A stretch of DNA of 15,523 bases from Chersky-822 sp035553055 (GTDB lineage Bacteria > Actinomycetota > Actinomycetes > Streptosporangiales > Streptosporangiaceae), in the NCBI GenBank assembly GCA_035553055.1, contig DATNEK010000276.1, positions 1-15,523 of the forward strand. The letters are read 5' to 3'. Under the pieces are notes generated by a model. It saw only the letters and a program-made list of their open reading frames with translations. It was not told the origin of the DNA and ran no database searches. Position numbers and translations under genes: made by a program. Of this stretch, positions 1 to 7,498 are shown in pieces; positions within the stretch are counted from its first letter, which is position 1; each line of letters opens with the position of its first letter.

Positions 1-111
1 TGGCTTAATGCTGAACAGCATGCATAGCCACACGAATGAGCTTGCCACTCCGATGAGAACCGCGGTCACATCAGCGCCGATCCACATGCCCGCGGCCGCC
101 AAATGTTTCAT
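1..111 (-). CDS. Possible small membrane protein, 5' part only (runs off left edge)
   Basis: A minus-strand reading frame opens with ATG at 111 and stays open for 37 codons to the window edge. The peptide begins MKHLAAAGMWIG and has one hydrophobic stretch (about residues 12-34, rich in V, L, I, F and W) that could be a membrane segment. No clear Shine-Dalgarno sequence precedes ATG 111; a second in-frame ATG lies at codon 9. It lies beyond the hairpin at 143-170, so it would be a separate transcription unit from the lipoprotein upstream. The family is not recognised, and 37 open codons in GC-rich DNA are weak evidence of a gene. Confidence 0.3.
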   Translation of the reverse strand, partial: MKHLAAAGMWIGADVTAVLIGVASSFVWLCMLFSIKP

Positions 112-142
112 GGCGGCACATCTTATCGCGCAATAGCCGACA

Positions 143-170
143 CCAGGCCCGGCTCGATCGCCGGGCCTGG
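143..170 (-). terminator. Perfect 11-bp hairpin, likely terminator of the lipoprotein gene
   Basis: CCAGGCCCGGC (143-153) pairs perfectly with GCCGGGCCTGG (160-170) around the 6-nt loop TCGATC. It lies about 70 bp past the stop codon of the lipoprotein gene. There is no U-tract on the minus strand, which is common for actinobacterial terminators. It could also act on the plus strand. Confidence 0.6.
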
Positions 171-238
171 CTTAACTTGAGACAACACCGCTAGCCGCTG
201 CAGAAATGCCGGGCTATGCCAAATGCGTCGAACCGCTC

Positions 239-1255
239 CTAGTAGCCTCCGGTGGTGATGTAGCCGTTGGAGATCCCGCCGCAGCCGTTGAGCTTGATCC
301 ACAGGTCGATGTCGGGGCGGCCCTGGTACGCCAGCGCGAGGATTTCGAACGAACCATCATCCATCGGGCAGCTCGTTACCCCGCCGTCGGTATGGCTGAG
401 CGGGATGCGCGCCATCGACCTGGCGGCGCGGCGGGCGGCCGCAGGGGTGAGCCGTTCGGCGGCAACCAGCTGCCACGGGTGCCCGTTGAGGCCGTCGTAG
501 CGGCACCGCAGGCCGGCGACCGGCTTTCCTGGCGGCAGCAGCCGCCGTGTCAATCCGGCGCCGGGGTTGGTGACGCCAGTGACACCACCGTCGGCGGGCG
601 GGCAGCCACCCGCGACGGTGACACGGAATGGATGGGTGCCTGGCGAGGAACGTACCGGACGCGGGTCGAGCCAGACGATCACCGCATCCACGCGGATCAC
701 GCTGGCTTGATCGTCGGCCGGGACGGCGCTGATCTCCAGGTCGGCTGACTGCCAGGCGCGGTTCGCCGGGCCGCTGTAACTGGTGCCGACCATAGACGGG
801 GTCTGGCCGGGTACGGCGTTGCCGCTGCTAGCCGATCCGTCCGAGCGGAGGCCGCGCGGCCGGTGGGCCCGCAGCCACGCCAGCGTCACCGCGAACGGCA
901 ACCTCACCCGCCATGCCACGACCCGGTCCACCAGCGACGTCACGCCAGGCGTGCCCATGGCGGGGCCGGCCAGCGACCGCGGCGGGCGGATCAGGCGCAC
1001 TGCTCCGGTCGGCACCCGGGCCAGCAAAAGCAGCCGGGAAGCCTCGGCCCGCGCGGCAGCCAGGTTCCCTGCCGCCGTCGCCACCTGCCTCGTCCGCCTC
1101 GCCGTCGCCACCCGCTCCGTCGCCACTCGTGCGGTCCGCGCCGCCGCTCGTGTCCCAGGCGCGTGCGCCGCCAGGCGTACCGTCCCGCACCCAGCCGCAG
1201 CGACGCATAGGGTCGCGACGCACAACGCCACCGCGGCCGCCGTTGTTATCCGCAT
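239..1255 (-). CDS. Putative lipoprotein of unknown function
   Basis: The 338-residue product begins MRITTAAAVAL, followed by a hydrophobic stretch and a lipobox-like AAGC with Cys23. This predicts export by Sec and lipid anchoring on the outer face of the membrane. An Ala/Arg-rich segment (about 24-75), likely a linker or helix, precedes a mixed domain of about 260 residues. The C-terminal half has four cysteines in GGCPP, LRCRY, TSCPM and NGCGG contexts, enough for two disulfides in an exported protein. The start is ATG 1255 because it gives a proper signal peptide, although no clear Shine-Dalgarno sequence is visible. No catalytic motif or known family was recognised. Long open frames on the opposite strand here are composition shadows. 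Confidence 0.75.
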   Translation of the reverse strand: MRITTAAAVALCVATLCVAAAGCGTVRLAAHAPGTRAAARTARVATERVATARRTRQVATAAGNLAAARAEASRLLLLARVPTGAVRLIRPPRSLAGPAMGTPGVTSLVDRVVAWRVRLPFAVTLAWLRAHRPRGLRSDGSASSGNAVPGQTPSMVGTSYSGPANRAWQSADLEISAVPADDQASVIRVDAVIVWLDPRPVRSSPGTHPFRVTVAGGCPPADGGVTGVTNPGAGLTRRLLPPGKPVAGLRCRYDGLNGHPWQLVAAERLTPAAARRAARSMARIPLSHTDGGVTSCPMDDGSFEILALAYQGRPDIDLWIKLNGCGGISNGYITTGGY

Positions 1256-1359
1256 GCCATTGAGACGCAGCGGCCGGTTAGTGCGTTCCTGCCATTAGCC
1301 GATCCTGGCCCGCACGGCAGCCGCGGTGCTGCACGCCACTGCGGCGTATGCTGCGCGCC

Positions 1360-1515
1360 ATGACTGCTGAGGCGTCAGTGAAGACCGTCGAGCCGACGCC
1401 GACGGCAGTGGCGGCTACGGCGACGTGGGCGGAGTTCCCCTCGATGTGGGGGCAAATGCTCGACAAAGCGTGGGTTTTCTCCGGGGCGATGCTCCGCTAG
1501 GGCTCTACGAGTCGT
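1360..1515 (+). pseudogene. Frameshifted, truncated GyrI-like/effector-binding domain gene
   Basis: From ATG 1360 the frame encodes 46 residues including TVEPTPTAVAATATWAEFP and MWGQMLDKAW, then hits a stop at 1498-1500. The N-terminus resembles actinobacterial GyrI-like (AraC effector-binding, SRPBCC-like) small-molecule-binding proteins, which begin with a TVxPxPxAVVxAxTTWxEFP pattern. In these the W is usually followed by FLRxxAPxGLYxxG. The next frame shows exactly this continuation, GFLRGDAPLGLYES, at about 1470-1515. This places a one-base loss in the TGGGTTTTCTCC stretch. Homology then ends at the 3' end of the convergent exporter gene, so about 100 residues are missing. The family call is from memory of the motif. 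An alternative is a real 46-residue peptide, which I consider unlikely. Confidence 0.6.
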
Positions 1516-2995
1516 CGCTTCGGCCCTTCCTGGCGGGCTCGTCGCCACCGCGACCCATGCCGGCGTCTGGCGAGAGAACGGTTACGGCATCAGGCCGATG
1601 CGGCAGGCGCGGCATCAGGGCGGTCGCGAGACCCATCAGGACGGCGACGGCCGTCACGCCGATGAAGACGTGGTGCGCGGCCCGCGCGAGCGCCGGTACC
1701 GAGGGCGACGCTGAATCGAATGAGGCGTTCGCGATCGCTCCGAAGAACGCGACGCCGATGGCGCTGCCGATCGAGCGGCTGAACATGTTGGCCGCGGTGA
1801 CCACGCCGCGCTCGTCCCAGCCGACGGTGTTCTGGGCGGCGATGAGGACGGGGGCGGCGACCAGGCCTAGCCCGGCGCCGACGACGAAGCAGCAGACCCC
1901 GACGAGCAGCACGCTTGACCGAGTGCCGAGACCGATGGTGAGTGCGGAGCCGAGTGCGGCCACCACGCTGCCGGTCAGCGCCGTGAGCCGGAAACCGGCA
2001 CTGAGGTATAGCTTGCTTGACAGGCTGGACGTGATCGGCCATCCGACGGTCAGCGTCGCGAGCGCGAAGCCGGCCACGAGCGGCGTGGTGCCGAGCACGC
2101 GCTGGGTGTAGGTGGGCATGTATGAGGTCAGCCCGATCAGGACCGCGCCCACGCCCACGGCCGTCAGGTTGGCGGCGATCAGGACGCGGCGGCGCAGCAA
2201 CCATGAAGGCAGGACCGGCTCAGCCGCCTGGCGCTGCATGCGGACGAACAGGGCCATGAGCGCGAGGCCGGCGATCAGGACGCCGATGCCAGGCGCCGAG
2301 ATCCATGGCCAGGCCTGGCCGTCCTCGAGCAGGCCGAGTATGAGCAGGCTGCATCCCAGAGCGAGAAGCGCGGAGCCGGCATAGTCGATCCGGTGCGGCT
2401 TCCTGATGACCTGCTCGCGAAAGTTGCGAATGAGCGCCCAGGCCGCTATGACGCACAGCGGTATGTTGACAAAGAAAATCCAGCGCCAGGTGAGGTACTG
2501 GGAAAAGACGCCGCCGAGGGTCGGGCCGACAACCGCGGAAATGGCCCAGACGCTGGCGAGGTAGCCCTGGATGCGACCGCGCTCCTCCAGCGTGTATATG
2601 TCCCCGGCGATTGTCATGCTCATCGGCTGAATGGCGCCCGCGCCAAGGCCTTGCAACGCCCGGAAGATGACCAGCGCCAGCATCGACCACGCGGCACTGC
2701 ACAAGATCGAACCGGTCAGGAACAATCCGATGCCGAACAGCATGACGGGCTTGCGCCCGAAGAGATCGGCGACCTTGCCATAGATCGGAACCGAGACAGC
2801 CTGCGCCAGCAGGTACACAGAGAACAGCCAAGGAAACTGCCCGAACCCGCCGAGATCGGCGACAACGGAAGGCACAGCAGTGGCGATGATCGTTGAGTCG
2901 ATCGCGACCAGGCTCATCGAGAGCATGATCGAGATCAGCGTGGGCCCGCGTTGCGAGCGGAAGCCCACGCCTGCGGTGCGCTCAGTCGTCAGCAA
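1505..2995 (-). CDS. MFS drug/proton antiporter, DHA2 (EmrB/QacA) family
   Basis: The 496-residue product is an integral membrane exporter of the 14-helix DHA2 group, which uses proton motive force to expel drugs and other amphipathic compounds. Helix 1 carries the family signature around SLVAIDSTIIATAVPSV. Motif A is seen as GKVADLFGRKPVMLFG between helices 2 and 3. The antiporter motif C is seen as GPTLGGVFSQ before RWIFFVNIP. Length and hydrophobic pattern are normal; the C-terminus ends in a short charged tail. The annotated start is TTG 2995, 1 bp after the stop of the upstream propeller gene, implying coupling. No convincing Shine-Dalgarno sequence is visible, and GTG at codon 10 is an alternative. 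The substrate cannot be inferred; no regulator gene lies next to it. Confidence 0.9.
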   Translation of the reverse strand: MLTTERTAGVGFRSQRGPTLISIMLSMSLVAIDSTIIATAVPSVVADLGGFGQFPWLFSVYLLAQAVSVPIYGKVADLFGRKPVMLFGIGLFLTGSILCSAAWSMLALVIFRALQGLGAGAIQPMSMTIAGDIYTLEERGRIQGYLASVWAISAVVGPTLGGVFSQYLTWRWIFFVNIPLCVIAAWALIRNFREQVIRKPHRIDYAGSALLALGCSLLILGLLEDGQAWPWISAPGIGVLIAGLALMALFVRMQRQAAEPVLPSWLLRRRVLIAANLTAVGVGAVLIGLTSYMPTYTQRVLGTTPLVAGFALATLTVGWPITSSLSSKLYLSAGFRLTALTGSVVAALGSALTIGLGTRSSVLLVGVCCFVVGAGLGLVAAPVLIAAQNTVGWDERGVVTAANMFSRSIGSAIGVAFFGAIANASFDSASPSVPALARAAHHVFIGVTAVAVLMGLATALMPRLPHRPDAVTVLSPDAGMGRGGDEPARKGRSDDS

Positions 2996-2996
2996 G

Positions 2997-4166
2997 TTAG
3001 GACCGGGTCCAGGCTCTGCCGTTCCAGTGCAAGATCAAGGTCTGGGCCTCGTCGTTGAAATTGTTGCCAACTGCCCACGCGTTCGAGCCCGATGTGGCTA
3101 CAACGCTGACTACAGCGCCGCCGTTATCACCCGCGGTGTTGGGGCTTGACACCCGTTTCCACGCCGCTCCGTTCCACCGGAAGATCAGCGTCTTGGGAAC
3201 CCCGAGCCTGGTGTGGCCGCCACTTCCCACGGCCCAGGCACTCCGGGCTGACCGCACGGCCACACCCGACATCTGGTTAGCGGCGCCGGTTGCCGGCACG
3301 CGTTCCCGCTGCCACGTTCGTCCGGTCCACCGCAAGATCAGTGACTGGCTCGAACCGAAGCCGCATTTGCTGCAGCCGACTGCCCACGCGGCGCGGGCGG
3401 AAAGGACCGCCACGCCAGACAACTCCGACGCGGAACCAGTGCCAGGGAGCCGCACCCTCCGCCAGGCTGCCCCGTTCCAGTGCAAGATCAGCGCCTTGCT
3501 CCCGGTTGTGCCGCATTTGGTGCAGCCGACCGCCCACGCGTTCCTGGCAGACGAGGCCGCTACGCCGGTTAGCTCGCTCTGCGAGCCGGTGCGCGGCAGC
3601 TTGGCCCGCCGCCAGGACTTCCCGTTCCACGCAAGCACCAGCGGCTCGCCGCCGCCTGCCACGCAGCTCACGCAGCCGACTGCCCAGGCGCTGCGATCGG
3701 AAGGAGCAGCCACGCCAAGCAGCCTGCTGCCCGTTCCCGCATTCGGGCTGCGTGCCCGCCGCCACTTCGCGCCGGTCCAATGCATGATCAGGGCGCCATG
3801 GGAGAACCCGACCGCCCAGGCGTCTCCCGCCGAGACAGCGGCTACTCCTTGCAGGCTGGCGTCCGCCGGACTCAGCCCGCGCACCTGCTGCCAGGCCGCC
3901 CCGTTCCACCGCAAGATCACCGGATGGGAAGGCTGGCTGAACTCGTCGGTCCAGCCGACCGCCCACGCGCGTCGCGGCGACGTTGCCGCTACGCCAGTGA
4001 GCAAGGCTATGAGGTTGATCGCCGACGTCTTCGCGTCGACCCGCAGCCCGCCGGCGACCTCTCTGGGCGCCGCGACCGCGCTATAGCCTCCCGCTGCCAG
4101 TCCCAGGACGAGTACAGGAACAACAGCGACCCTGATACTCACCCAAGCGGTCCTGCGCACGCGCAC
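2997..4166 (-). CDS. Secreted seven-repeat WAVG beta-propeller protein
   Basis: The 389-residue product has a basic N-terminus, a hydrophobic core and a likely signal-peptidase site after SAVA (about residue 32), so it should be secreted. The mature part is seven repeats of about 50 residues. Each carries a WAVG motif (W68, W117, W161, W211, W261, W311, W364), an ILxWNGxxW strand pair and a LxGVAAxSxxxA strand, which fits a seven-bladed beta-propeller. Repeats 3-5 carry CxxC just after WAVG (C165/C168, C215/C218, C265/C268), exactly 50 residues apart. The start is GTG 4166, with a GAGAGG sequence rather far upstream; GTG at codon 3 is an alternative. It is the first gene of a two-gene unit with the exporter. 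Ligand and function are unknown; such folds usually bind ligands or partners. Confidence 0.8.
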   Translation of the reverse strand: MRVRRTAWVSIRVAVVPVLVLGLAAGGYSAVAAPREVAGGLRVDAKTSAINLIALLTGVAATSPRRAWAVGWTDEFSQPSHPVILRWNGAAWQQVRGLSPADASLQGVAAVSAGDAWAVGFSHGALIMHWTGAKWRRARSPNAGTGSRLLGVAAPSDRSAWAVGCVSCVAGGGEPLVLAWNGKSWRRAKLPRTGSQSELTGVAASSARNAWAVGCTKCGTTGSKALILHWNGAAWRRVRLPGTGSASELSGVAVLSARAAWAVGCSKCGFGSSQSLILRWTGRTWQRERVPATGAANQMSGVAVRSARSAWAVGSGGHTRLGVPKTLIFRWNGAAWKRVSSPNTAGDNGGAVVSVVATSGSNAWAVGNNFNDEAQTLILHWNGRAWTRS

Positions 4167-4298
4167 TGGGCATCACCACCTCTCCCGGTCAGGGTGAGCC
4201 CGCGCCGCTTGCCTGTCAACCGGGCAGGCCCAGAGCCCCAAGGTGGCAGCGGTTGCCGCCATGTTTGAGATCGCTGGGGTGGGAAGGGCGACTACAGG

Positions 4299-4332
4299 AC
4301 GAACGCAGAGGCGGCACGAACGCAGAGGCAGG
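4299..4332. repeat. 17-bp tandem direct repeat upstream of the ThDP enzyme gene
   Basis: Two adjacent 17-bp units (4299-4315 and 4316-4332) share ACGAACGCAGAGGC and differ at two of the last three positions. They end just before the Shine-Dalgarno region of the gene starting at 4355, inside the divergent gap 4167-4354. They could be paired binding sites of a regulator or 5'-leader structure. The rest of that gap shows no clear promoter hexamers. Confidence 0.6.
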
Positions 4333-4354
4333 TCAGTGGAGAGGGAGGCTCGCC

Positions 4355-6121
4355 GTGGCGGCCATCGCATCCGAGGCAATCATCACCAGGCTCGCTGAGT
4401 GGGGTGTAGACACCATCTTCGGTATCCCGGGGGACGGGATCAACGGGATCATGGAGGGCCTTCGCCGGCACCAGGACAAAGTCCGGTTCGTGCTAGTCCA
4501 TCACGAGGAGGCCGGCGCCTTCATGGCGACCGGTTACGCGAAGGCTACTGGCAGGCTCGGCGTGTGCCTGGCCACGTCAGGACCTGGCGGTATCCACCTG
4601 CTGAACGGACTGTACGACGCCAGGCTTGACCATGCTCCTGTGCTCGCTATTACGGGAATGCAGGAGACATCCGTGCTCGGCACCGGCTATCAGCAGGAAG
4701 TCAACCTGGACAAGGTGTACGCCGACGTGGCCGATTACGACCAGATGATCTATAACCCGGCGCAGCTGCCCGCGGTCGTCGACAACGCGGTAAGGACCGC
4801 GTACGCGCGGCGAGGCGTCGCGCACATTACGGTGCCCAACGACATCCAGGTCGCCGATGCCGACGCCGATCCCTGGCAGCATGTCGCACCGGCCAGGACG
4901 CCGCACACCGCTCCGGTCATGTTCGCCGCGCCCGGCCAGCCGGACGAGCAGGACCTGCGCAGGCTGGCCGACCTGCTGCAAGGAGGCGACAAGATCGCCA
5001 TCCTGGTGGGGGCCGGCGCGCTCGGTGCCAGGGACGAGGTGCTCGAACTCGCCGAGGTGCTGGCTGCTCCGGTCGTCAAGACCTTGTCGGGGAAGGCGGT
5101 GATACCTGACGACTCGCCGTACACGACCGGCGGCATCGGGTTGCTGGGAACCAGGCCGACCGTCGACCTGATGGACGAGATCGACACGCTGCTCATGGTC
5201 GGGACGAACTTCCCGTACACCAAGCACCTGCCCGCGCCTGGCAAGGTCAGGGTAGGCCAGATCGAGGCCGACCCGGTCAGGGCCGGTGCCAGGGTGCCGA
5301 CCGAGGTTCCTGTCGTCGGCGACGCCAAGCTCGCGCTGGCAGCCTTGCTGCCACTGCTCAAGCGTCGCGCTGACACCGCGTTCCTCGACACGTGCCGGGC
5401 CGGGATGGACCGGTGGCGCAAGCAGATGGCCGCTGAGCAAGATGAGACCAGGGAGCCGATCGCGCCCCAGTACGTAGTCGGCGTGCTCGACCGGCTCGCC
5501 GCTGACGACGCGATCCTGACCTGCGACAGCGGCACGATCGCGACTTGGGCGGCCAGGCACTGGACGATCAGGGGCGACCGGCAGTTCTTCCTGTCAGGCA
5601 ACCTGGCCAGCATGGCACCCGGGTTGCCGTATGCCATCGGCATCCAGCACGCTTTCCGCGACCGGCAGGTCATCGGCTACGTCGGCGATGGCGGGTTCTC
5701 TATGCTGATGGCCGAATTCCTGACCGCTATCCAGCACAACCTGCCGGTCAAGATCATCATCAACAACAACAACTCGCTCGGCCAGATCCTGTGGGAGCAG
5801 ATGGTGCTCGGCTACCCCGAGCACGGCGTCAGGTACCCACAGCCCTACGTGGACTACGCCGCGTTCGCCACCGCCAACGGTGCTCTGGGGATCAAGGTCA
5901 CGACCGCCCGCCAGGTCGGTCCCGCGCTCGGCGAGGCACTGAGCGCGCCCGGCCCGGCGCTGGTCGACGTCAACGTCAACCCCGACGAGCCGCCGCTGCC
6001 AGGCAAGGTGGAGTACCAGCAGGCCAAGAAGTTCGCCGAGGCTTTCCTGCGCGGCCAGCCGCGCCGCGCGACCATCGCCACGACCCTGTTCAAGGACAAG
6101 ATCGAGCAGCTCAAGTCGTAG
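4355..6121 (+). CDS. Thiamine-diphosphate-dependent enzyme (acetolactate synthase/pyruvate oxidase-like)
   Basis: The 588-residue product has the three-domain layout of the pyruvate oxidase/acetolactate synthase superfamily. The N-terminal PYR domain carries FGIPGDGIN and the catalytic Glu in HHEEAGAFMATGYA (about E51). The central domain has a dinucleotide-fold-like stretch, ILVGAGAL. The C-terminal PP domain has the ThDP/Mg motif GDGGFSM (G444-D445-G446) followed 25 residues later by NNNN. Such enzymes decarboxylate 2-oxo acids such as pyruvate; the substrate and any FAD use cannot be fixed here. I chose GTG 4355 because GAGGGAGG lies 6 bases upstream and the conserved domain begins at once; an in-frame upstream start at 4253 would add 34 unrelated residues. 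It is most like stand-alone actinobacterial 'ThDP-requiring proteins' and has no ilvN/ilvC neighbours. Its 3' end overlaps the convergent transporter gene by 11 bp. Confidence 0.9.
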   Translation: MAAIASEAIITRLAEWGVDTIFGIPGDGINGIMEGLRRHQDKVRFVLVHHEEAGAFMATGYAKATGRLGVCLATSGPGGIHLLNGLYDARLDHAPVLAITGMQETSVLGTGYQQEVNLDKVYADVADYDQMIYNPAQLPAVVDNAVRTAYARRGVAHITVPNDIQVADADADPWQHVAPARTPHTAPVMFAAPGQPDEQDLRRLADLLQGGDKIAILVGAGALGARDEVLELAEVLAAPVVKTLSGKAVIPDDSPYTTGGIGLLGTRPTVDLMDEIDTLLMVGTNFPYTKHLPAPGKVRVGQIEADPVRAGARVPTEVPVVGDAKLALAALLPLLKRRADTAFLDTCRAGMDRWRKQMAAEQDETREPIAPQYVVGVLDRLAADDAILTCDSGTIATWAARHWTIRGDRQFFLSGNLASMAPGLPYAIGIQHAFRDRQVIGYVGDGGFSMLMAEFLTAIQHNLPVKIIINNNNSLGQILWEQMVLGYPEHGVRYPQPYVDYAAFATANGALGIKVTTARQVGPALGEALSAPGPALVDVNVNPDEPPLPGKVEYQQAKKFAEAFLRGQPRRATIATTLFKDKIEQLKS

Positions 6122-7067
6122 ATTCTTGACGTTCAGGCCGGTGCTGGGTCGGGTCGATGAAGACGTGCGGTGCCTGCGGCAGGATCTTGGCTAGCCTGCG
6201 GTCGAGCCGGTCGGCCAGGTTCTCCGCGCCGTCCGCGTCAATGCTGTCATCGAGCGATATCCGGGCGGCGACGATGAGGTGGTCGGGGCCGAGATGCATG
6301 GTCTGCAGCTCGACCAGGTCGGTGACACCGGGGGTGGTCTCGATCTCGTGACGGATGGCGGCCAGTTCTTTCGGGTCAGCGGCCCGGCCGATCAGCAGAT
6401 CGCGACTGTCGAGCCCGAGCCGGATCGCCACGACGATGAGCAGCGCGCCGATCGCGATCGACGCGGCCCCATCCCAGATCGCCGAGCCGGTTAGCTCACG
6501 CAGCCCGACCCCGGCGGCCGCGAGCACGAGCCCGGCCATCGCTACGGTGTCCTCGAACAGGGCCGCCTTGACCGTCGTGTCCGGACTGGTCCGCACGTGC
6601 TCGGCGAGGCTTACCCGGCGCGTTCTGGCCTCCCCGCGCATCTGCCGCAGTGCCCGCGCGAAGGATATGCCCTCGGCTACGCCGGCCGCCGCGAGCACGG
6701 CGTAGGCGATCACGACATCGTGGGAGCTTCCCCCTTTGCTGAGCGCCAGGACACCTTCGAATACCGAGAACCCGGCACCCGCGACAAAGATGCCGAACGC
6801 CGCGAGCAGCGACCAGAAGTAGCGTTCCTGGCCGTAGCCGAATGGATGCTCGTCGTCGGCTGGCCTCTGGCTTCGTTTCAGCGATGCCAGCAAGAAGCCC
6901 TGGTTGAGCGTGTCGGCAGCAGAATGCGCCGCCTCGGCCAGCATCGCGCTTGAGCCACTGAGAACCCCGGCGACGGCCTTGATCAGCAGGACCGCAAGGT
7001 TCGCCAGGCCCGCGGTCACGACGGTTCGCCGGGTTCCCGCCTGGATCGCACTGGTGCGTTCAGGCAT
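6111..7067 (-). CDS. Cation diffusion facilitator (CDF) family transporter
   Basis: The 318-residue product is a membrane antiporter that exports divalent metals (Zn, Fe, Co, Mn or similar) in exchange for protons. It has about six helices. Helix 2 carries the metal-site pattern AEAAHSAADTLNQ (H48/D52), followed by the loop HPFGYGQERYFW, which is strongly conserved in one CDF subgroup. The helix-5 region has LFEDTVAMAGL instead of the common HxxxD or DxxxD pair, so metal choice is unclear. The cytoplasmic C-terminal domain (about 210-310) has the usual GVTDLVELQTMHLGPDHLIVAARI strand pattern. The start is ATG 7067 with GGGAGG about 12 bases upstream. It follows gvpK on the same strand after 77 bp and could receive read-through from the gas vesicle operon. 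It overlaps the convergent ThDP gene by 11 bp. Confidence 0.92.
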   Translation of the reverse strand: MPERTSAIQAGTRRTVVTAGLANLAVLLIKAVAGVLSGSSAMLAEAAHSAADTLNQGFLLASLKRSQRPADDEHPFGYGQERYFWSLLAAFGIFVAGAGFSVFEGVLALSKGGSSHDVVIAYAVLAAAGVAEGISFARALRQMRGEARTRRVSLAEHVRTSPDTTVKAALFEDTVAMAGLVLAAAGVGLRELTGSAIWDGAASIAIGALLIVVAIRLGLDSRDLLIGRAADPKELAAIRHEIETTPGVTDLVELQTMHLGPDHLIVAARISLDDSIDADGAENLADRLDRRLAKILPQAPHVFIDPTQHRPERQESTT

Positions 7068-7109
7068 GCGTGAGCTTCGCCTCCCAGGTTTCCCGCCGCT
7101 CGCACCGGG

Positions 7110-7127
7110 GGCTACCCGGGCGTAGCC
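7110..7127 (-). terminator. Small hairpin after gvpK, possible weak terminator
   Basis: GGCTAC (7110-7115) pairs with GTAGCC (7122-7127) around CCGGGC, 18 bp past the gvpK stop codon and before the CDF gene. The stem is only 6 bp and no U-tract follows, so it may attenuate rather than end gas vesicle transcription. Confidence 0.35.
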
Positions 7128-7144
7128 GCCTAAACATCAACCGG

Positions 7145-7498
7145 CTAGTCGGTCGGCAGCAGGGGGCCGAGCGGCCCCAGGTCGATGTTGAGATCCTGCG
7201 GCTTGAGGCCGAAGTGCTCACGCAATTCGGCCATTCTCGCTTCAAGCGCCATCAGCGTCAGGCCGATGTTGTCGACCTGCTCGGCGGCGAGATCTCCTAC
7301 CTCGACCCTCCGCAGCGCCTGCCGCTCCATGAGTTGGCGCAGCAACTCAACGACCGTCAGCACCAGGCTGACTAGCCCGCGCTCGACCGACTCAGGGTCG
7401 GTGTCGATGCGCCGGGCCGATGCGAGCGGCCTGGTCCCATCGGCAGGCTCAGCCGCCGACCCGCGCAGCAGCATCGGTCCGGCTTTCCTGCTGGTCAC
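7145..7498 (-). CDS. gvpK: Gas vesicle protein GvpK
   Basis: The 117-residue product matches GvpK, a conserved gas vesicle assembly protein. Recognisable blocks are RIDTDPESVERGLVSLVLTV, ELLRQLMERQALRRVE, LTLMALEARMAELREHFGL and the end DLNIDLGPLGPLLP. About 28 N-terminal residues before the conserved region are variable. Translation starts at GTG 7498, overlapping the gvpS stop as GTGA, which implies coupling. This is the last gene of the operon. The protein is needed for vesicle formation in organisms studied, but its exact role is not known. Confidence 0.95.
   Translation of the reverse strand: MTSRKAGPMLLRGSAAEPADGTRPLASARRIDTDPESVERGLVSLVLTVVELLRQLMERQALRRVEVGDLAAEQVDNIGLTLMALEARMAELREHFGLKPQDLNIDLGPLGPLLPTD

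Noticed and set aside
206..748. Plus-strand 180-codon open frame opposite the lipoprotein gene
   Set aside because: Composition shadow: no family pattern, and the minus strand encodes a convincing signal peptide and lipobox.
783..1298. Overlapping Ala/Arg-rich plus-strand open frames
   Set aside because: Low-complexity frames made by GC-rich codon bias of the minus-strand gene.
1278..1466. Minus-strand 62-codon open frame
   Set aside because: It is antisense to the GyrI-like remnant, which has recognisable sequence on the plus strand.
3055..4086. Long (343-codon) plus-strand open frame opposite the propeller gene
   Set aside because: It merely mirrors the 50-codon repeats of the minus-strand gene and has no signal, start site or domain of its own.
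4253..4354. Upstream extension of the ThDP enzyme to 4253
   Set aside because: It adds 34 unrelated residues, crosses the tandem repeat and ignores the strong GAGGGAGG site 6 bases before GTG 4355.
4167..4354. Riboswitch (for example a thiamine-diphosphate box) upstream of the ThDP enzyme
   Set aside because: No CUGAGA-type core or matching second motif was seen in the 188-bp gap.
4577..5673. Long minus-strand open frames inside the ThDP enzyme gene
   Set aside because: Antisense shadows; the plus-strand frame has the catalytic Glu and the ThDP motif.
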